A stretch of DNA of 64,000 nt from Paenarthrobacter aurescens (GTDB taxonomy: Bacteria > Actinomycetota > Actinomycetes > Actinomycetales > Micrococcaceae): positions 310,001 through 374,000 of the forward strand of contig NZ_JAOEFX010000004.1 of the NCBI RefSeq assembly GCF_025421775.1, in the 5' to 3' direction. Position 1 is the stretch's first letter. Each line of letters opens with the position of its first letter. Both the position numbers and the translations under genes were made by a program. Below the pieces are notes generated by a model. It saw only the letters and a program-made list of their open reading frames with translations, was not told the DNA's origin and ran no database searches. This document shows positions 8,145 through 16,882 of the stretch, piece after piece.

Positions 8145-9545
8145 TTAGTGGTGGAAGCCCTCTGCCTGCTTGTCCGTGGGCATCGGTGCCGTGAGGCTAT
8201 CGAGGTAGTCGACTTCCTTCTTGAGGTCGGCCAGGAAGCTGGAGGCGAGGTCGCGGGTGAAACCATTGCGGACCACGATCCTTTGCACGGTGACGTCGCC
8301 CAAGCCATCAGGCAGGGGATAGGCCGGAACCAGCCAGCCGTTCATTCTGAGCCGTTCCGACAGGTGGTGAAGATTCCAGTGCTCCGTGTGCCCGTCGGTG
8401 AGCTGCCACGCGAACACCGGGATGTCGGACCCATCGCTCCATAGGGTGAACGCCTCCATGGCACCGATCTCGCTGGAAAGGTACAGCGCGACGTCACGTG
8501 ATGTCCCTTGAACGGACCTGTAGCCGGCAAAGCCCAGGCGGAGAAAGAGGTAATACTGCAGCAGGACCTGCGCGCCGGGCCGTGAGAAGTTCAGGGCAAA
8601 GGTTGGCATGTCCCCACCGAGGTAGCTGACGTGGAAGATCAGGTCCTCGGGGAGTGCCGCCGCGTCCCGCCAGACCACCCATCCCAGACCTGGATACACC
8701 AACCCGTATTTGTGGCCGGAGGTGTTGATCGAGGCCACGCGCGGGAGCCGGAAATCCCACACAGTTTCGGGTTGCAGGAATGGGGCCACCATTGCTCCGG
8801 ACGCGCCATCCACGTGGATGGGGACGTCCAGGCCGCGGCGTGCCTGAATTTCGTCCAACGCATTGGAGATCAGTTCCACTGGTTCGTACTTGCCGGTGTA
8901 GGTCACGCCCAGGATGGCCACAACGCCGATGGTGTTGGCGTCCACGTACTGGTCCAGGTCATGGCCGTCCAGCGTGGGATGTTCGGCGGAGACCGGGACA
9001 AAACGAGGCTCCACGTCCCAGTAGTTGCAGAATTTCTCCCAGCACACTTGGACCGCAGAGCTAAGGACGAGGTTGGGTTTCTCCGTGGACTCCCCTGCCG
9101 CCCGCCGGGCATGCTGCCAACGGCGTTTCAAGGCCAGGCCTCCCAGCATGCAAGCCTCGGACGAACCGATGGTGGAGGTGCCGATGCTCTTCTCCGGGTC
9201 GGGCGCGTTCCACAAATCCACCAACATCCGCCAGCACCGGGTCTCGATGAGTGCCGTTTGGGGGTACTCATCTTTGTCGATCATGTTCTTGTCGAACGTC
9301 TCGGCATAGAGCCTGGAGGCTTCCGTCTCCATCCACGTCCCCACAAAGGTGGCCAGGTTCAGCCGCGAATTGCCGTCCAGCATCGCTTCATCGTGGACAA
9401 CCTGGTAGGCCGTTGCCGGCAGGGATTCGCCGTCAGGCAGGGTGAAACGGGGAAAAATGGTGGATTCGCCGGGCCTGCTGAACAAAGGGTTAAGTTCGAC
9501 GGCGGTGTCCGGTTCGTGCTGTGACGCTCGGTGGGATCTGCTCAT
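8145..9545 (-). CDS. gadB: Glutamate decarboxylase
   Basis: Start set at ATG 9545 (MSRSHRASQ; 466 residues, the usual Gad length), because AAGGAG lies 7 bases upstream; the open frame reaches 9584. It is a PLP group II decarboxylase converting glutamate to GABA plus CO2 and consuming a proton. The PLP lysine is K279 in SGHKYGLVYPG; HVDGASGAMVAPF (about 244-256) holds the cofactor-binding Asp, and SIGTSTIGSSEA the substrate loop. No GABA antiporter is adjacent; the downstream partner is a class II glutamine amidotransferase. A role in acid tolerance or GABA metabolism is possible. Confidence 0.94.
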   Translation of the reverse strand: MSRSHRASQHEPDTAVELNPLFSRPGESTIFPRFTLPDGESLPATAYQVVHDEAMLDGNSRLNLATFVGTWMETEASRLYAETFDKNMIDKDEYPQTALIETRCWRMLVDLWNAPDPEKSIGTSTIGSSEACMLGGLALKRRWQHARRAAGESTEKPNLVLSSAVQVCWEKFCNYWDVEPRFVPVSAEHPTLDGHDLDQYVDANTIGVVAILGVTYTGKYEPVELISNALDEIQARRGLDVPIHVDGASGAMVAPFLQPETVWDFRLPRVASINTSGHKYGLVYPGLGWVVWRDAAALPEDLIFHVSYLGGDMPTFALNFSRPGAQVLLQYYLFLRLGFAGYRSVQGTSRDVALYLSSEIGAMEAFTLWSDGSDIPVFAWQLTDGHTEHWNLHHLSERLRMNGWLVPAYPLPDGLGDVTVQRIVVRNGFTRDLASSFLADLKKEVDYLDSLTAPMPTDKQAEGFHH

Positions 9546-9656
9546 GGGCCAACTCCTTGGAATCGTTCGCTCGCAGCGGGGCAACCTGTCTGTGGCTCAC
9601 GCTACCGGGGTCGGCCCGCCTGCCCAAGGTACTGAAGCGCTCTCATCACGACGCGG

Positions 9657-9680
9657 ACGACGGCGGTAGCTCGCCGTCGT
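9657..9680. terminator. Hairpin, ACGACGGCG family
   Basis: A perfect 9-bp stem ACGACGGCG (9657-9665) / CGCCGTCGT (9672-9680) lies after the zinc-ribbon gene that ends at 9727 on the minus strand and upstream of gadB. Confidence 0.7.
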
Positions 9681-9726
9681 GGGCTTCCTGGCTCTGGTTG
9701 CCGCTGAGGCGGCCGTCCCGGTGCCC

Positions 9727-10164
9727 CTAGTCCGGTATCTCCATCTGGAAGCCGCACTCATCGCAGTGCAGCACGCGGGTAGTGAGGTAGACCTCGAGTT
9801 CTGGATCCAGGCTGCGGTCCGAGAACCCGGCGGACAGGAGGCTCCGCTTGCCCGCGCCGGTGTGCATCGGCACGCCGCAGTGCAGGAATTGCTTTCCGAA
9901 CTGCAGAAGGCCGGGGAGGTTTTCCGAGGTGTTCAGGACCTCTGCGACGTCTGCCACCGTTGCTGCATGCGCGCGAAAAGTGCCGCATTTCCTGCAGTTG
10001 TAGCCCACTTTGATGAGTCCCGACGAGAGGTCGGAGTGGGCGCCGATGGTGTCAACCATGAGGTGTTGGCTGGTTCCGCATTGTTCGCAGCGGGGCTGGG
10101 AAGCCGAAGAGGGTGTCGAAGAAGAAGGGGAAGAAAAAGTGGGGTGTGCTGACTGAGCAGACAT
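9727..10164 (-). CDS. Hypothetical protein with Cys-pair (zinc-ribbon-like) sites
   Basis: 145 residues. After a Ser/Pro-rich N-terminal 25 residues it has CxxC pairs at C26/C29, C57/C60 and C134/C137, plus single Cys96. This pattern suits one or two structural zinc ribbons. The body includes a predicted helix (VADVAEVLNTSENLPGLLQF). I do not recognise a named family and no function can be assigned. It stands alone, with a terminator hairpin downstream and an inverted-repeat-rich region upstream. Confidence 0.75.
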   Translation of the reverse strand: MSAQSAHPTFSSPSSSTPSSASQPRCEQCGTSQHLMVDTIGAHSDLSSGLIKVGYNCRKCGTFRAHAATVADVAEVLNTSENLPGLLQFGKQFLHCGVPMHTGAGKRSLLSAGFSDRSLDPELEVYLTTRVLHCDECGFQMEIPD

Positions 10165-10183
10165 TTGAGGACCCTGAGGTGAT

Positions 10184-10226
10184 GGAGAGTGGATACCTTT
10201 GTCACAAGTATGGTTTCTCCACTCTC
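10184..10226. repeat. Inverted repeat upstream of the zinc-ribbon gene
   Basis: GAGAGTGGA (10185-10193) pairs perfectly with TCCACTCTC (10218-10226). The pairing continues inward (GATACC with GGTTTC) with a small bulge. It begins 20 bases upstream of the minus-strand start at 10164, so it could be an operator or a leader hairpin. Confidence 0.6.
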
Positions 10227-10248
10227 GAGACTAAGTGCCTGCTGCCCC

Positions 10249-10288
10249 CTTGGCAAGCTGAAGGGAATCTTGGCGGGGTCTTGCCAAG
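10249..10288. repeat. Second inverted repeat in the 10165-10487 gap
   Basis: CTTGGCAAG (10249-10257) and CTTGCCAAG (10280-10288) form a perfect 9-bp stem with a 22-base loop. The rest of this 320-base gap shows no open frame I would accept. Function unknown; a small RNA or regulatory site is possible. Confidence 0.55.
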
Positions 10289-10493
10289 CAAACAGTAAGC
10301 ATGCTCATGATTTGGAGTTCCCTAAAGTCGGTGGGTTGATGTGAGTCCCTGTCGGCGTCCCGAAACCATGCCCGGTGATGCAGCCCGCTTGTGAGGCCCG
10401 CTCTGCGCCCCAAAAACCCGGAGAGGACGCAAAGCGGGCCCGCAACGCAATATTTCGCTATCGCGGAAGCGCCGCCGATGGGACCATGTGTAC

Positions 10494-10694
10494 ATGGGCG
10501 AACAAGAGAATGTGCAGCCCGCTGCGCCGACAGGCGGGGCGTTCGAAGACAGGGGAGACCCCACAACGCAGCAGATGCGGACCGTCGGCCAACGGCGCCG
10601 TGAGGCCGAACGCAAGCTGGACCTTCACTTGGAGGAAGCGAGCCACAAAGGAGAACCGCCTGCTACCGAAGGCGAGGATCATTCCGAAGGGTAG
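10494..10694 (+). CDS. Small hydrophilic hypothetical protein
   Basis: 66 residues from ATG 10494 (MGEQENVQP); GTG 10488 is an alternative. It is strongly charged, with a predicted helix (TVGQRRREAERKLDLHLEEA) and acidic tail, and no membrane segment or known motif. The end overlaps the convergent GH15 gene by 32 bases. Codon use resembles the neighbours, so I keep it as a probable gene, but no ribosome-binding site is strong and no family is recognised. Confidence 0.45.
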   Translation: MGEQENVQPAAPTGGAFEDRGDPTTQQMRTVGQRRREAERKLDLHLEEASHKGEPPATEGEDHSEG

Positions 10695-12522
10695 AGCCGC
10701 TCGCCTGCCCAGGATGCTTGGGCTTATGGAGCGGGGTGTCACTGCTGTGGGCTTCGCCCTGGTGCAGCTGCAAAGCACTGTGAATCAGCGGGAAGTGGCT
10801 GAAAGCCTGCGGGGTGTTGCCAAGTTGCCGCTGGGTCCGGGGATCCCACTCTTCGCTGAGCAGGCCCACATCGTTGCGCAGGGTGAGCAGCCGCTCAAAG
10901 AGCTCGGTTGCCTCTCCTGAGCGGCCAATGCCCAGCAGCGCATCCACCAGCCAGAACGAACATGCCAGGAACACGCCTTCGTCGCCGGGCAGGCCGTCAT
11001 GCCCCGACCCGGTTCGATACCGGAGGACCAGGCCGTCGTCGGTAAGCCCTTGTTGAATGGCTTCGACTGTTCCTGCCACGCGCGAACTCCGGTGCGGAAG
11101 GAAGCCCACACGGGGGATCAGAAGCAGGCTCGCGTCCAGTTCCTTGCTTCCGTATGACTGGACGAACGTATTGAGTTCCTCGTTGAAACCCTTGGTCATG
11201 ACATCCGTATGGATCTCGCCGCGGAGGGCCGCCCACCTGTCGGCCGGACCCGGTAACCCGGAGGTCCGGACGGCTTTGACCATACGGTCCGCAGCCACCC
11301 ATGCCATGACCTTGGAATGCGTGAAGTGCTGCCTTGGTCCGCGCATTTCCCACAGCCCGTTATCCGGCTGGTTCCATGCGCCTTCGAGGTATTCCATCAA
11401 GGCGATCTGGATGTCCCATGAATTGTCCACCGCGCCATCCTCGGAAGCCGCGCGGGTCAGCGAAAGTCCGTCCAATACCTCCCCCCACACGTCCAGTTGG
11501 AGCTGCGGGGCTGCGGCATTTCCGGTGCGGACCGGGAGTGAACCTTCGTAACCGGACAGCCAGGGGATGTCCGCCTCCGGCAGCCTCCGGGCGCCGTCGA
11601 GCCCATACACAATCTGAAGCTCTGACGGGTCGCCGGCGATGGCGCGCAGCAGCCAATCCCGCCACGCGGAGGCCTCCTCCGTGTAACCGGCAGCGAGCAG
11701 CGATTGCAGGGTCAACGTGGCGTCGCGGAGCCAGCAGTATCGGTAGTCCCAGTTGCGCGGGCCGCCGATTTGCTCGGGCAGGGATGTGGTTGCGGCGGCC
11801 ACGATGCCCCCGGTTGGTGCATAGGTCAGCGCCTTGAGGGTAATCAGCGACCGTTCCACCGGTTCCTTGTATTTCCCCGCCATCTCGCTGCGGCCTATCC
11901 AGTCCAGCCAGAACTTCTCCGTCGCGGAAAAGGCCCGGAATGGGTCTATGCGTCGTGGCTCGCGCTCATGGCTGGGTGCCCAGCGCAGCACGAAGGGAAC
12001 CTTATCTCCCGCGCGGACGGTGAAGTCGCTGAACGTCCGCCTGTCCCGGCCTTCGAGGGGCGCATGGGTGGTGAGGTAGGCCGAGTCCGGCCCGGCCACC
12101 GCGCTGATTCCGTGTTTGCTGTGCCGGACCCATGGCACCACGCGGCCGTAATCGAAGCGCAGGACAAGTTCCATGTGCATGTCCACCTCGCCGGACAGGC
12201 CTTCCACAATACGCACCAGGTCCACGGCGTCATCGCGCACTGGCATGAAATCGGTGACCCGGACCGAGCCGCCGTCCACGTCCCATTCGGTTTCCAGGAT
12301 CAGCGTGTCTTCGCGGTAGTGGCGTCGGGTGCAGTTGCCGCCGTCGGGTGTCCCGGCCGGCGCCAGGAGCCAGCGCCCCGCCTCGGGGGAGTCCAGCAGC
12401 GCAGCGAAGCACGCAGGCGAATCAAATCGCGGCAGGCACATCCAGTCGATGGAACCGCTGCGTCCCACCAGGGCCGCCGTGTTCAGGTCCCCGATGATCG
12501 CGTAGTCCTCAATCCTGGCCAT
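10663..12522 (-). CDS. Glycoside hydrolase family 15 protein (trehalase/glucoamylase type)
   Basis: 619 residues. The N-terminus (IGDLNTAALVGRSGSIDWMC, LPRFDSPACF) is the trehalase-like N-terminal domain, followed by the GH15 (alpha/alpha)6 barrel with conserved RNWDYRYCWLRDATLTL (about 257-273) and YRTGSGHDGLPGDEGVFLACSFW (about 536). The family inverts alpha-glucosidic bonds; mycobacterial relatives of this layout hydrolyse trehalose, so a cytoplasmic trehalase or maltooligosaccharide hydrolase is likely. There is no signal peptide. It starts 10 bases after a TetR gene on the same strand and is probably co-transcribed with it. Confidence 0.88.
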   Translation of the reverse strand: MARIEDYAIIGDLNTAALVGRSGSIDWMCLPRFDSPACFAALLDSPEAGRWLLAPAGTPDGGNCTRRHYREDTLILETEWDVDGGSVRVTDFMPVRDDAVDLVRIVEGLSGEVDMHMELVLRFDYGRVVPWVRHSKHGISAVAGPDSAYLTTHAPLEGRDRRTFSDFTVRAGDKVPFVLRWAPSHEREPRRIDPFRAFSATEKFWLDWIGRSEMAGKYKEPVERSLITLKALTYAPTGGIVAAATTSLPEQIGGPRNWDYRYCWLRDATLTLQSLLAAGYTEEASAWRDWLLRAIAGDPSELQIVYGLDGARRLPEADIPWLSGYEGSLPVRTGNAAAPQLQLDVWGEVLDGLSLTRAASEDGAVDNSWDIQIALMEYLEGAWNQPDNGLWEMRGPRQHFTHSKVMAWVAADRMVKAVRTSGLPGPADRWAALRGEIHTDVMTKGFNEELNTFVQSYGSKELDASLLLIPRVGFLPHRSSRVAGTVEAIQQGLTDDGLVLRYRTGSGHDGLPGDEGVFLACSFWLVDALLGIGRSGEATELFERLLTLRNDVGLLSEEWDPRTQRQLGNTPQAFSHFPLIHSALQLHQGEAHSSDTPLHKPKHPGQASGSTLRNDPRLR

Positions 12523-12532
12523 GGATCAGATC

Positions 12533-13198
12533 CTAGCCCGGGTCCGCCGTCAGGCGGCTGAGGCCGTCCAGGATGAGGTCCAGGCCGAACTCGAATTCGT
12601 CGCCAAAGTCGTAGCCGGGTTTGAGTACATGTTCGACGGCGATCTCCACCATGCGCGGATACTCACCTGTGGTGAAGCGCTCCATGATGGGCTTGGTGAT
12701 CTCGGCCGCGGTGTCGCGCCCCTCGAAGGGCAGCGCTGCTTCCTGAACGGCGAAGCCGTATATATAGCTGTCCAACAGGGCATAAGCGTGCGCGGTCAGT
12801 TGTACGGAGAAGCCTGCCGTCCTCAACGTGGCGAGTGTTGCCTCGTGGTGCCGGAGGGTTGCCGGGCCCGGAGCTGACCTGTTTTCCAGCAGGCCAACCG
12901 CCCAGGGATGGCGCCTGAGCGCAGATCTCACGCGGTGGGCCCGCAACTGCATCTCCTCGCGCCAGTTTCCCTCGGGTACTGGTAGCTCGATTTCGCTGAA
13001 GACCATGTCCACGATGCCGTCCAGGATCTCGTCCTTGTTGGCCACGTAGTAGTAGAGCGACATGGGTTTGGTCCCCATGCGTTGGGCGAGCGTGCGGATG
13101 GTCAGGGCCGCTATGCCGGACTCGTCGGCGAGAGCGACGGCGCATGCGAGCACTCTTTCACGGCTGAGGGGGAGTCGTTGGGATGCTGCGGTGGTCAC
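12533..13198 (-). CDS. TetR-family regulator (tetracycline-repressor-like C-terminus)
   Basis: 221 residues. The N-terminal HTH spans about 12-58 (LACAVALADESGIAALTIRT, recognition LAQRMGTKPMSLYYYVANK). The C-terminal part resembles the TetR_C class. It is divergent from the quinone-reductase-like gene, and the 166-base gap holds GTACGGT/ACCGTAC half-sites, so the probable target is that gene and its own promoter. The GH15 gene downstream is probably in the same transcript, which would put a glycosidase under the same control. Confidence 0.9.
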   Translation of the reverse strand: MTTAASQRLPLSRERVLACAVALADESGIAALTIRTLAQRMGTKPMSLYYYVANKDEILDGIVDMVFSEIELPVPEGNWREEMQLRAHRVRSALRRHPWAVGLLENRSAPGPATLRHHEATLATLRTAGFSVQLTAHAYALLDSYIYGFAVQEAALPFEGRDTAAEITKPIMERFTTGEYPRMVEIAVEHVLKPGYDFGDEFEFGLDLILDGLSRLTADPG

Positions 13199-13273
13199 GG
13201 GATCTCCCTCGATTCGAACTGTCCCCTGGCGGTTGCCCGGCCCCTGGTGGCTAGCCCGGCCCCTAGCGGTTTA

Positions 13274-13308
13274 GTACAGTGTACGGTACTGTCGTTGGTA
13301 CACCGTAC
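13274..13308. promoter_or_regulatory. Candidate TetR operator between TetR and oxidoreductase genes
   Basis: GTACGGTAC (13281-13289) and GTACACCGTAC (13298-13308) are inverted half-sites, with an extra GTAC at 13274. The outer arms GTACGGT/ACCGTAC pair perfectly. The site is 57-91 bases before the oxidoreductase start and 76 bases before the TetR start. Confidence 0.6.
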
Positions 13309-13364
13309 GAAAGCCCCCAAAGCCCTGCAATACGCAAACCTCCCCAGAACTGAAAGGCCCGGCC

Positions 13365-14417
13365 ATGACCACTGGTCAGCAAGCCAAGGAACCCCGTCAT
13401 CACAAGGATCAGGCCGTGCCGGGTCCAACCATGCGGGCCATCGTGCAGGAGGGTTACGGACCCGCCGATGTCCTCCATGAAGCACGGGTCCCACGGCCCG
13501 CCATCGCAGAGAATGAGGTGCTGGTGAAGGTCCATGCCGCCGGGCTCGATCGCGGTACCTGGCACCTCACCACAGGCCTGCCGTATGCGTTGCGCCCGGT
13601 CTATGGGTTCAAGTCTCCGAAGAACCCTGTTCCCGGGCTGGACCTCGCCGGCACCGTGGAGGCCGTCGGCGCAAAGGTGACCCGGTTCGCCGTGGGCGAC
13701 CAGGTCTTTGGGTCAGGGAAGGGAACCTTCGCCGAGTACGCCGCTGCCCGCGAAAACCAGTTGGCCCACAAGCCTGAAAGCATCAGCTACGAGCAGGCGG
13801 CAGTGGTGCCAGTGTCCGCCTGCACCGCCCTGATCGCCGTGCGTGCGGGTGGCATCGACCCCGGTCGGGAGCTGTCATCGCAGGGACTCAAAGTCTTGGT
13901 CACCGGAGCCTCGGGCGGCGTGGGCAGCTACGCGGTGCAGTTCGCCAAGGCGGCTGGCGCTGAGGTCACGGGCGTAGCCAGTACTGCGAAGATTGACCTG
14001 GTGCGTGCCTTGGGCGCCGATCATGTCATCGACTACACCAAGCAGGACTTCGCTGACGGGTCTGTACGGTACGACGTCATCATCGACATCGCGGGCAACC
14101 CCTCCGTTGGCCGCCTCCGCCGCTCGCTCACGCCTGCCGGGACTGCAGTGATCACCGGTGGCGAGGAAGGGGGCACGTGGACGGGGAGCATGGACAGGCA
14201 GCTGCGTGCAGTAGCTCTCTCACCTTTCATCCGGCAAAAGCTCACCATGATCGTGGGCACGCAGAAGGCCGCAGACCTTGAGTTCCTTGCCGGCCTTCTT
14301 GAGAAGGGAACCATTACTCCGGCCATTCATCGCAGCTATCCGCTGGACCAGGTCCCCAACGCCATGCGCTCCCTTGATGCAGGAGACGTGCGCGGGAAGT
14401 TGGCCATCATCATCTGA
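13365..14417 (+). CDS. NAD(P)-dependent zinc-independent MDR oxidoreductase (quinone-reductase-like)
   Basis: 350 residues with a 27-residue hydrophilic N-terminal extension before the domain start (MRAIVQEGYGPADVL). GroES-like domain: about 30-140 (VPGLDLAGTVEAVG). Rossmann domain: VTGASGGVGSYAVQFAKAAG (about 178-197), followed by the MDR quinone-reductase signature ALGADHVIDYTKQDF. The Cys/His zinc ligands of alcohol dehydrogenases are absent, fitting the quinone oxidoreductase branch. It probably reduces quinones or unsaturated carbonyls with NADPH. Divergent from a TetR gene with a palindromic site between, so likely induced by reactive compounds. Confidence 0.88.
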   Translation: MTTGQQAKEPRHHKDQAVPGPTMRAIVQEGYGPADVLHEARVPRPAIAENEVLVKVHAAGLDRGTWHLTTGLPYALRPVYGFKSPKNPVPGLDLAGTVEAVGAKVTRFAVGDQVFGSGKGTFAEYAAARENQLAHKPESISYEQAAVVPVSACTALIAVRAGGIDPGRELSSQGLKVLVTGASGGVGSYAVQFAKAAGAEVTGVASTAKIDLVRALGADHVIDYTKQDFADGSVRYDVIIDIAGNPSVGRLRRSLTPAGTAVITGGEEGGTWTGSMDRQLRAVALSPFIRQKLTMIVGTQKAADLEFLAGLLEKGTITPAIHRSYPLDQVPNAMRSLDAGDVRGKLAIII

Positions 14418-14438
14418 GTCGGGCCAGCTGCCGGGACA

Positions 14439-15338
14439 CTACAGCTGGCTGTCCAGGCCAAGCTCCTCGATGACCGCGGTGACGCGTGCACGCTGATCAG
14501 GACTGAGCCCCTGGATGGGCAGTGGCAGGCAGTTGGCATGGGTCAGTCCCAACTTTTCTGCGATGGCGGCGACCACCCTTAGGCTGCCGCCAAAGTCGGC
14601 AAAGAGCTGCCACAAGGGTGCGAGGCGTGCCGACTCGGAGGCCGCTTCACTGTGTTGTCCGTTGAGGGCGGCGCGCGTGATGCGCTGGGCGATGCCCGGC
14701 AGTGTTCCTCCGACCACTGAATACCAGGCGTCGCACCCCACGCTCAACCCGGCGGCGGCGCTGGCATCGCCGGAGATGCCGATGGTCACGTGGTTCGGCA
14801 CGAGTGATCGGACCTCCTCTACCCGTGTCTTCAGTCGCTGGGCATCCGGGCCGCCTGGGATCTTGATGGAGGCGATCCCGGGCAGCTGGGCAATGCGGCT
14901 GTGCAGTCCGGTGGTGAAGGTGAAGTGCGTGGTGGCGGGGTTGTCGTAAACGATCACCGGAAGCGAGGAGTAGGACGTGACGGTGTGGAACAGCTCGAAC
15001 ACGTCATCCTCGGTAAGTGGCTGGTAGGTCATCGGCGACAGCAGCACTCCGGAGGCGCCTGCCTGTTCGGCAGCCTCAACGTTGGCCAGGACTTGTGAAG
15101 TGCGGAGAGCCCCCACTCCCACGAATACCGGAATGTCTCCGGCGTGCCGAACGGCGAGGTGAGCTGCCCGGCGTCGTTCTTCAGTTGTCAGGTAAGCGTA
15201 AGAACCTGTGGAACCCAGCGCGGTGATGGAGTCAACACGTGCATCACGCAGGCGTTCCAGCAAGCCAACGTAGGATCCTTCGTCCAGCGTGTCGTTGGTG
15301 AGCGGCGTCAAGGGAAAGGCGCTCAATCCTGTGAACAT
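14439..15338 (-). CDS. Dihydrodipicolinate synthase (DapA)/N-acetylneuraminate lyase family aldolase
   Basis: 299 residues, a TIM barrel of the DapA superfamily. The Schiff-base lysine is K159 (SIKIPGG), the catalytic tyrosine Y131 (VIVYDNPA), and the carboxylate-binding loop GSTGSYAYL (42-50). It is not in a lysine context: it ends an operon with an EamA exporter and an XRE-cupin regulator. It is therefore more likely a catabolic aldolase/dehydratase than true DapA. Substrate unknown. Two bases separate it from the EamA gene. Confidence 0.88.
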   Translation of the reverse strand: MFTGLSAFPLTPLTNDTLDEGSYVGLLERLRDARVDSITALGSTGSYAYLTTEERRRAAHLAVRHAGDIPVFVGVGALRTSQVLANVEAAEQAGASGVLLSPMTYQPLTEDDVFELFHTVTSYSSLPVIVYDNPATTHFTFTTGLHSRIAQLPGIASIKIPGGPDAQRLKTRVEEVRSLVPNHVTIGISGDASAAAGLSVGCDAWYSVVGGTLPGIAQRITRAALNGQHSEAASESARLAPLWQLFADFGGSLRVVAAIAEKLGLTHANCLPLPIQGLSPDQRARVTAVIEELGLDSQL

Positions 15339-15340
15339 GC

Positions 15341-16270
15341 TCAGCCCTCATTCCGCCGGATGGCGGTGGGCAGGGCTTGGGTGAGGGGCGGTTCCAGGCC
15401 GGCCACGGGTTCAGGCGCCGGCGGAGTCCTGTCTCCGCCACGCTGGGCCGCGGCACCGGCAACCACTACCAGCGTGATGCCAATGAACTGAATGATGGAC
15501 GGTTGTTGGTGCAGCACCAGCAACCCCAGGAGGACGCCGAACGCGGGCTCCAGCGACATCAGAGTGCCAAAGGCGTTGGAGGTCATGCGGCGAAGGGCCT
15601 TCAGTTCCAGCACGAACGGCAGCACCGGCATCAGGATGGCGACGCCCAGTGCGCCTGCCAGGATGCCCCAGTCGAGGTGGCCAACAGCCTGCGGGATTCC
15701 GACGACGGCGGCCGTCACGGCGGCAATGGGGACCGTCAGTGAGAGCGCCCCGATTCCCGTGAAACGATCGCCGATCAGTTGCGTCAGCAGGATGTAGGCA
15801 CCCCAGCCGACGGCGGCGATGGTTGCGAACATGACGCCAAGGGGGTCGATCTCGCCATGCCACGGTTCCGTGAGGAGGACTACCCCGGCCAGCGCCAATA
15901 CCGGCCATGCCAGTGCCGTGCGGTTGTGGCTTCGGATTGCTGCCACCGTCAGGGGTCCGAGGAACTCGATGGCCACTGTGGTGCCCAGCGGTATGCGCTC
16001 AATGGCGGCAAGGAACATGATGGTCATGAGGCCGGTGGCGATGCCCAGTCCCAGGAGCGGCATGATGTCTGGCCGGCGGACGGAGCGAATCGGCGGGCGG
16101 GCAATGGCGAGAAAGATGATGGCACCCATACTCAGCCGAAGCCATGCTGTTCCGGCCGGACCCACCTCCGCAATGAGGCCCACCGAGAAGGCCGAGCTCA
16201 GTTGGACGGAGATCATCGCTGTCACTGCAAGTGCCCACGGTGGAACAGGGATACGTCGGGGCGTCGTCAT
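15341..16270 (-). CDS. EamA/DMT-family transporter
   Basis: 309 residues with about 10 hydrophobic segments in two EamA repeats (about 10-140 and 155-285), typical of drug/metabolite transporters that export amino acids or related compounds. The repeats end with the recognisable LMSLEPAFGVLLGLLVLHQ segment. It starts within the stop of the XRE-cupin gene (ATGA overlap) and ends 2 bases before the DapA-like gene, so the three are one operon. Function is probably efflux of a metabolite related to the aldolase, which is inference. Confidence 0.9.
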   Translation of the reverse strand: MTTPRRIPVPPWALAVTAMISVQLSSAFSVGLIAEVGPAGTAWLRLSMGAIIFLAIARPPIRSVRRPDIMPLLGLGIATGLMTIMFLAAIERIPLGTTVAIEFLGPLTVAAIRSHNRTALAWPVLALAGVVLLTEPWHGEIDPLGVMFATIAAVGWGAYILLTQLIGDRFTGIGALSLTVPIAAVTAAVVGIPQAVGHLDWGILAGALGVAILMPVLPFVLELKALRRMTSNAFGTLMSLEPAFGVLLGLLVLHQQPSIIQFIGITLVVVAGAAAQRGGDRTPPAPEPVAGLEPPLTQALPTAIRRNEG

Positions 16271-16869
16271 GAATCGGCCTCCTGCAGGTGTCCCGAGCCC
16301 ACTCCGGGCTCAAAAACTGCCAGGGAGAACCGGGCGGGTTCCGTGCCGGGGTTTGCGTAAGAGTGGGTGACGTCGCCGGGGAAGGTCATGGAATCGCCCA
16401 TCTCAAGGGTGGTCGCCTGGCCGTCGACGTCCACAGTCAGGGTGCCGTGGAGAACCTGCAGGAGTTCCTTTGTTCCTGAGGAGTGCGCTTCGCTGCCGTG
16501 CTGGTCTCCGGGGCCCAGGGTCCAGTCCCACAACTCCACAACATCCGGCGACTCGGTGCCGGCCACCAGGATTCCGCGCCCGCCGTTCCCGCTTGTCCAC
16601 AAGGTTGCGCCGTCGCCGCTGCGGGTAACGTTGATGGGCTTCGGGCGCGGGGACTCAACCAGTGCGGGTAGCCCAACCCCCAAGGCGTCACTGATGCGGA
16701 GCAGCGTGCCGATGCTGGGGTTCGCCGCACCTTGCTCCACATTGATGATCATGCGGCGGCTCACGCCGGTGGCCTCGGCCAACTGATCCAGGGTCCAACC
16801 GCGGGTTTGGCGTTCTTGCTTGACCCGGGCGCCGATGGCCGACGAGAGGGTGGTAGTGCTTTCATCCAT
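16267..16869 (-). CDS. XRE-family regulator with C-terminal cupin domain
   Basis: 200 residues from ATG 16869 (MDESTTTLSS). A start 18 bases further upstream would lie inside the palindrome at 16883-16897, so I reject it. HTH at about 14-70 (VKQERQTRGWTLDQLAEATG, VSRRMIINVEQG); cupin at about 110-185 (GSEAHSSGTKELLQVLHG, GDSMTFPGDVTHSYANPG). HTH-cupin proteins bind small ligands and control nearby transport or catabolic genes. First gene of the EamA/aldolase operon and probably its autoregulator. No strong ribosome site; initiation may be near leaderless. Confidence 0.9.
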   Translation of the reverse strand: MDESTTTLSSAIGARVKQERQTRGWTLDQLAEATGVSRRMIINVEQGAANPSIGTLLRISDALGVGLPALVESPRPKPINVTRSGDGATLWTSGNGGRGILVAGTESPDVVELWDWTLGPGDQHGSEAHSSGTKELLQVLHGTLTVDVDGQATTLEMGDSMTFPGDVTHSYANPGTEPARFSLAVFEPGVGSGHLQEADS

Positions 16870-16882
16870 AAGTGCATCATAC

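Noticed and set aside
13200..13225. GATTCGAAC segment resembling a tRNA T-arm
   Set aside because: No acceptor or anticodon stem can be built around it.
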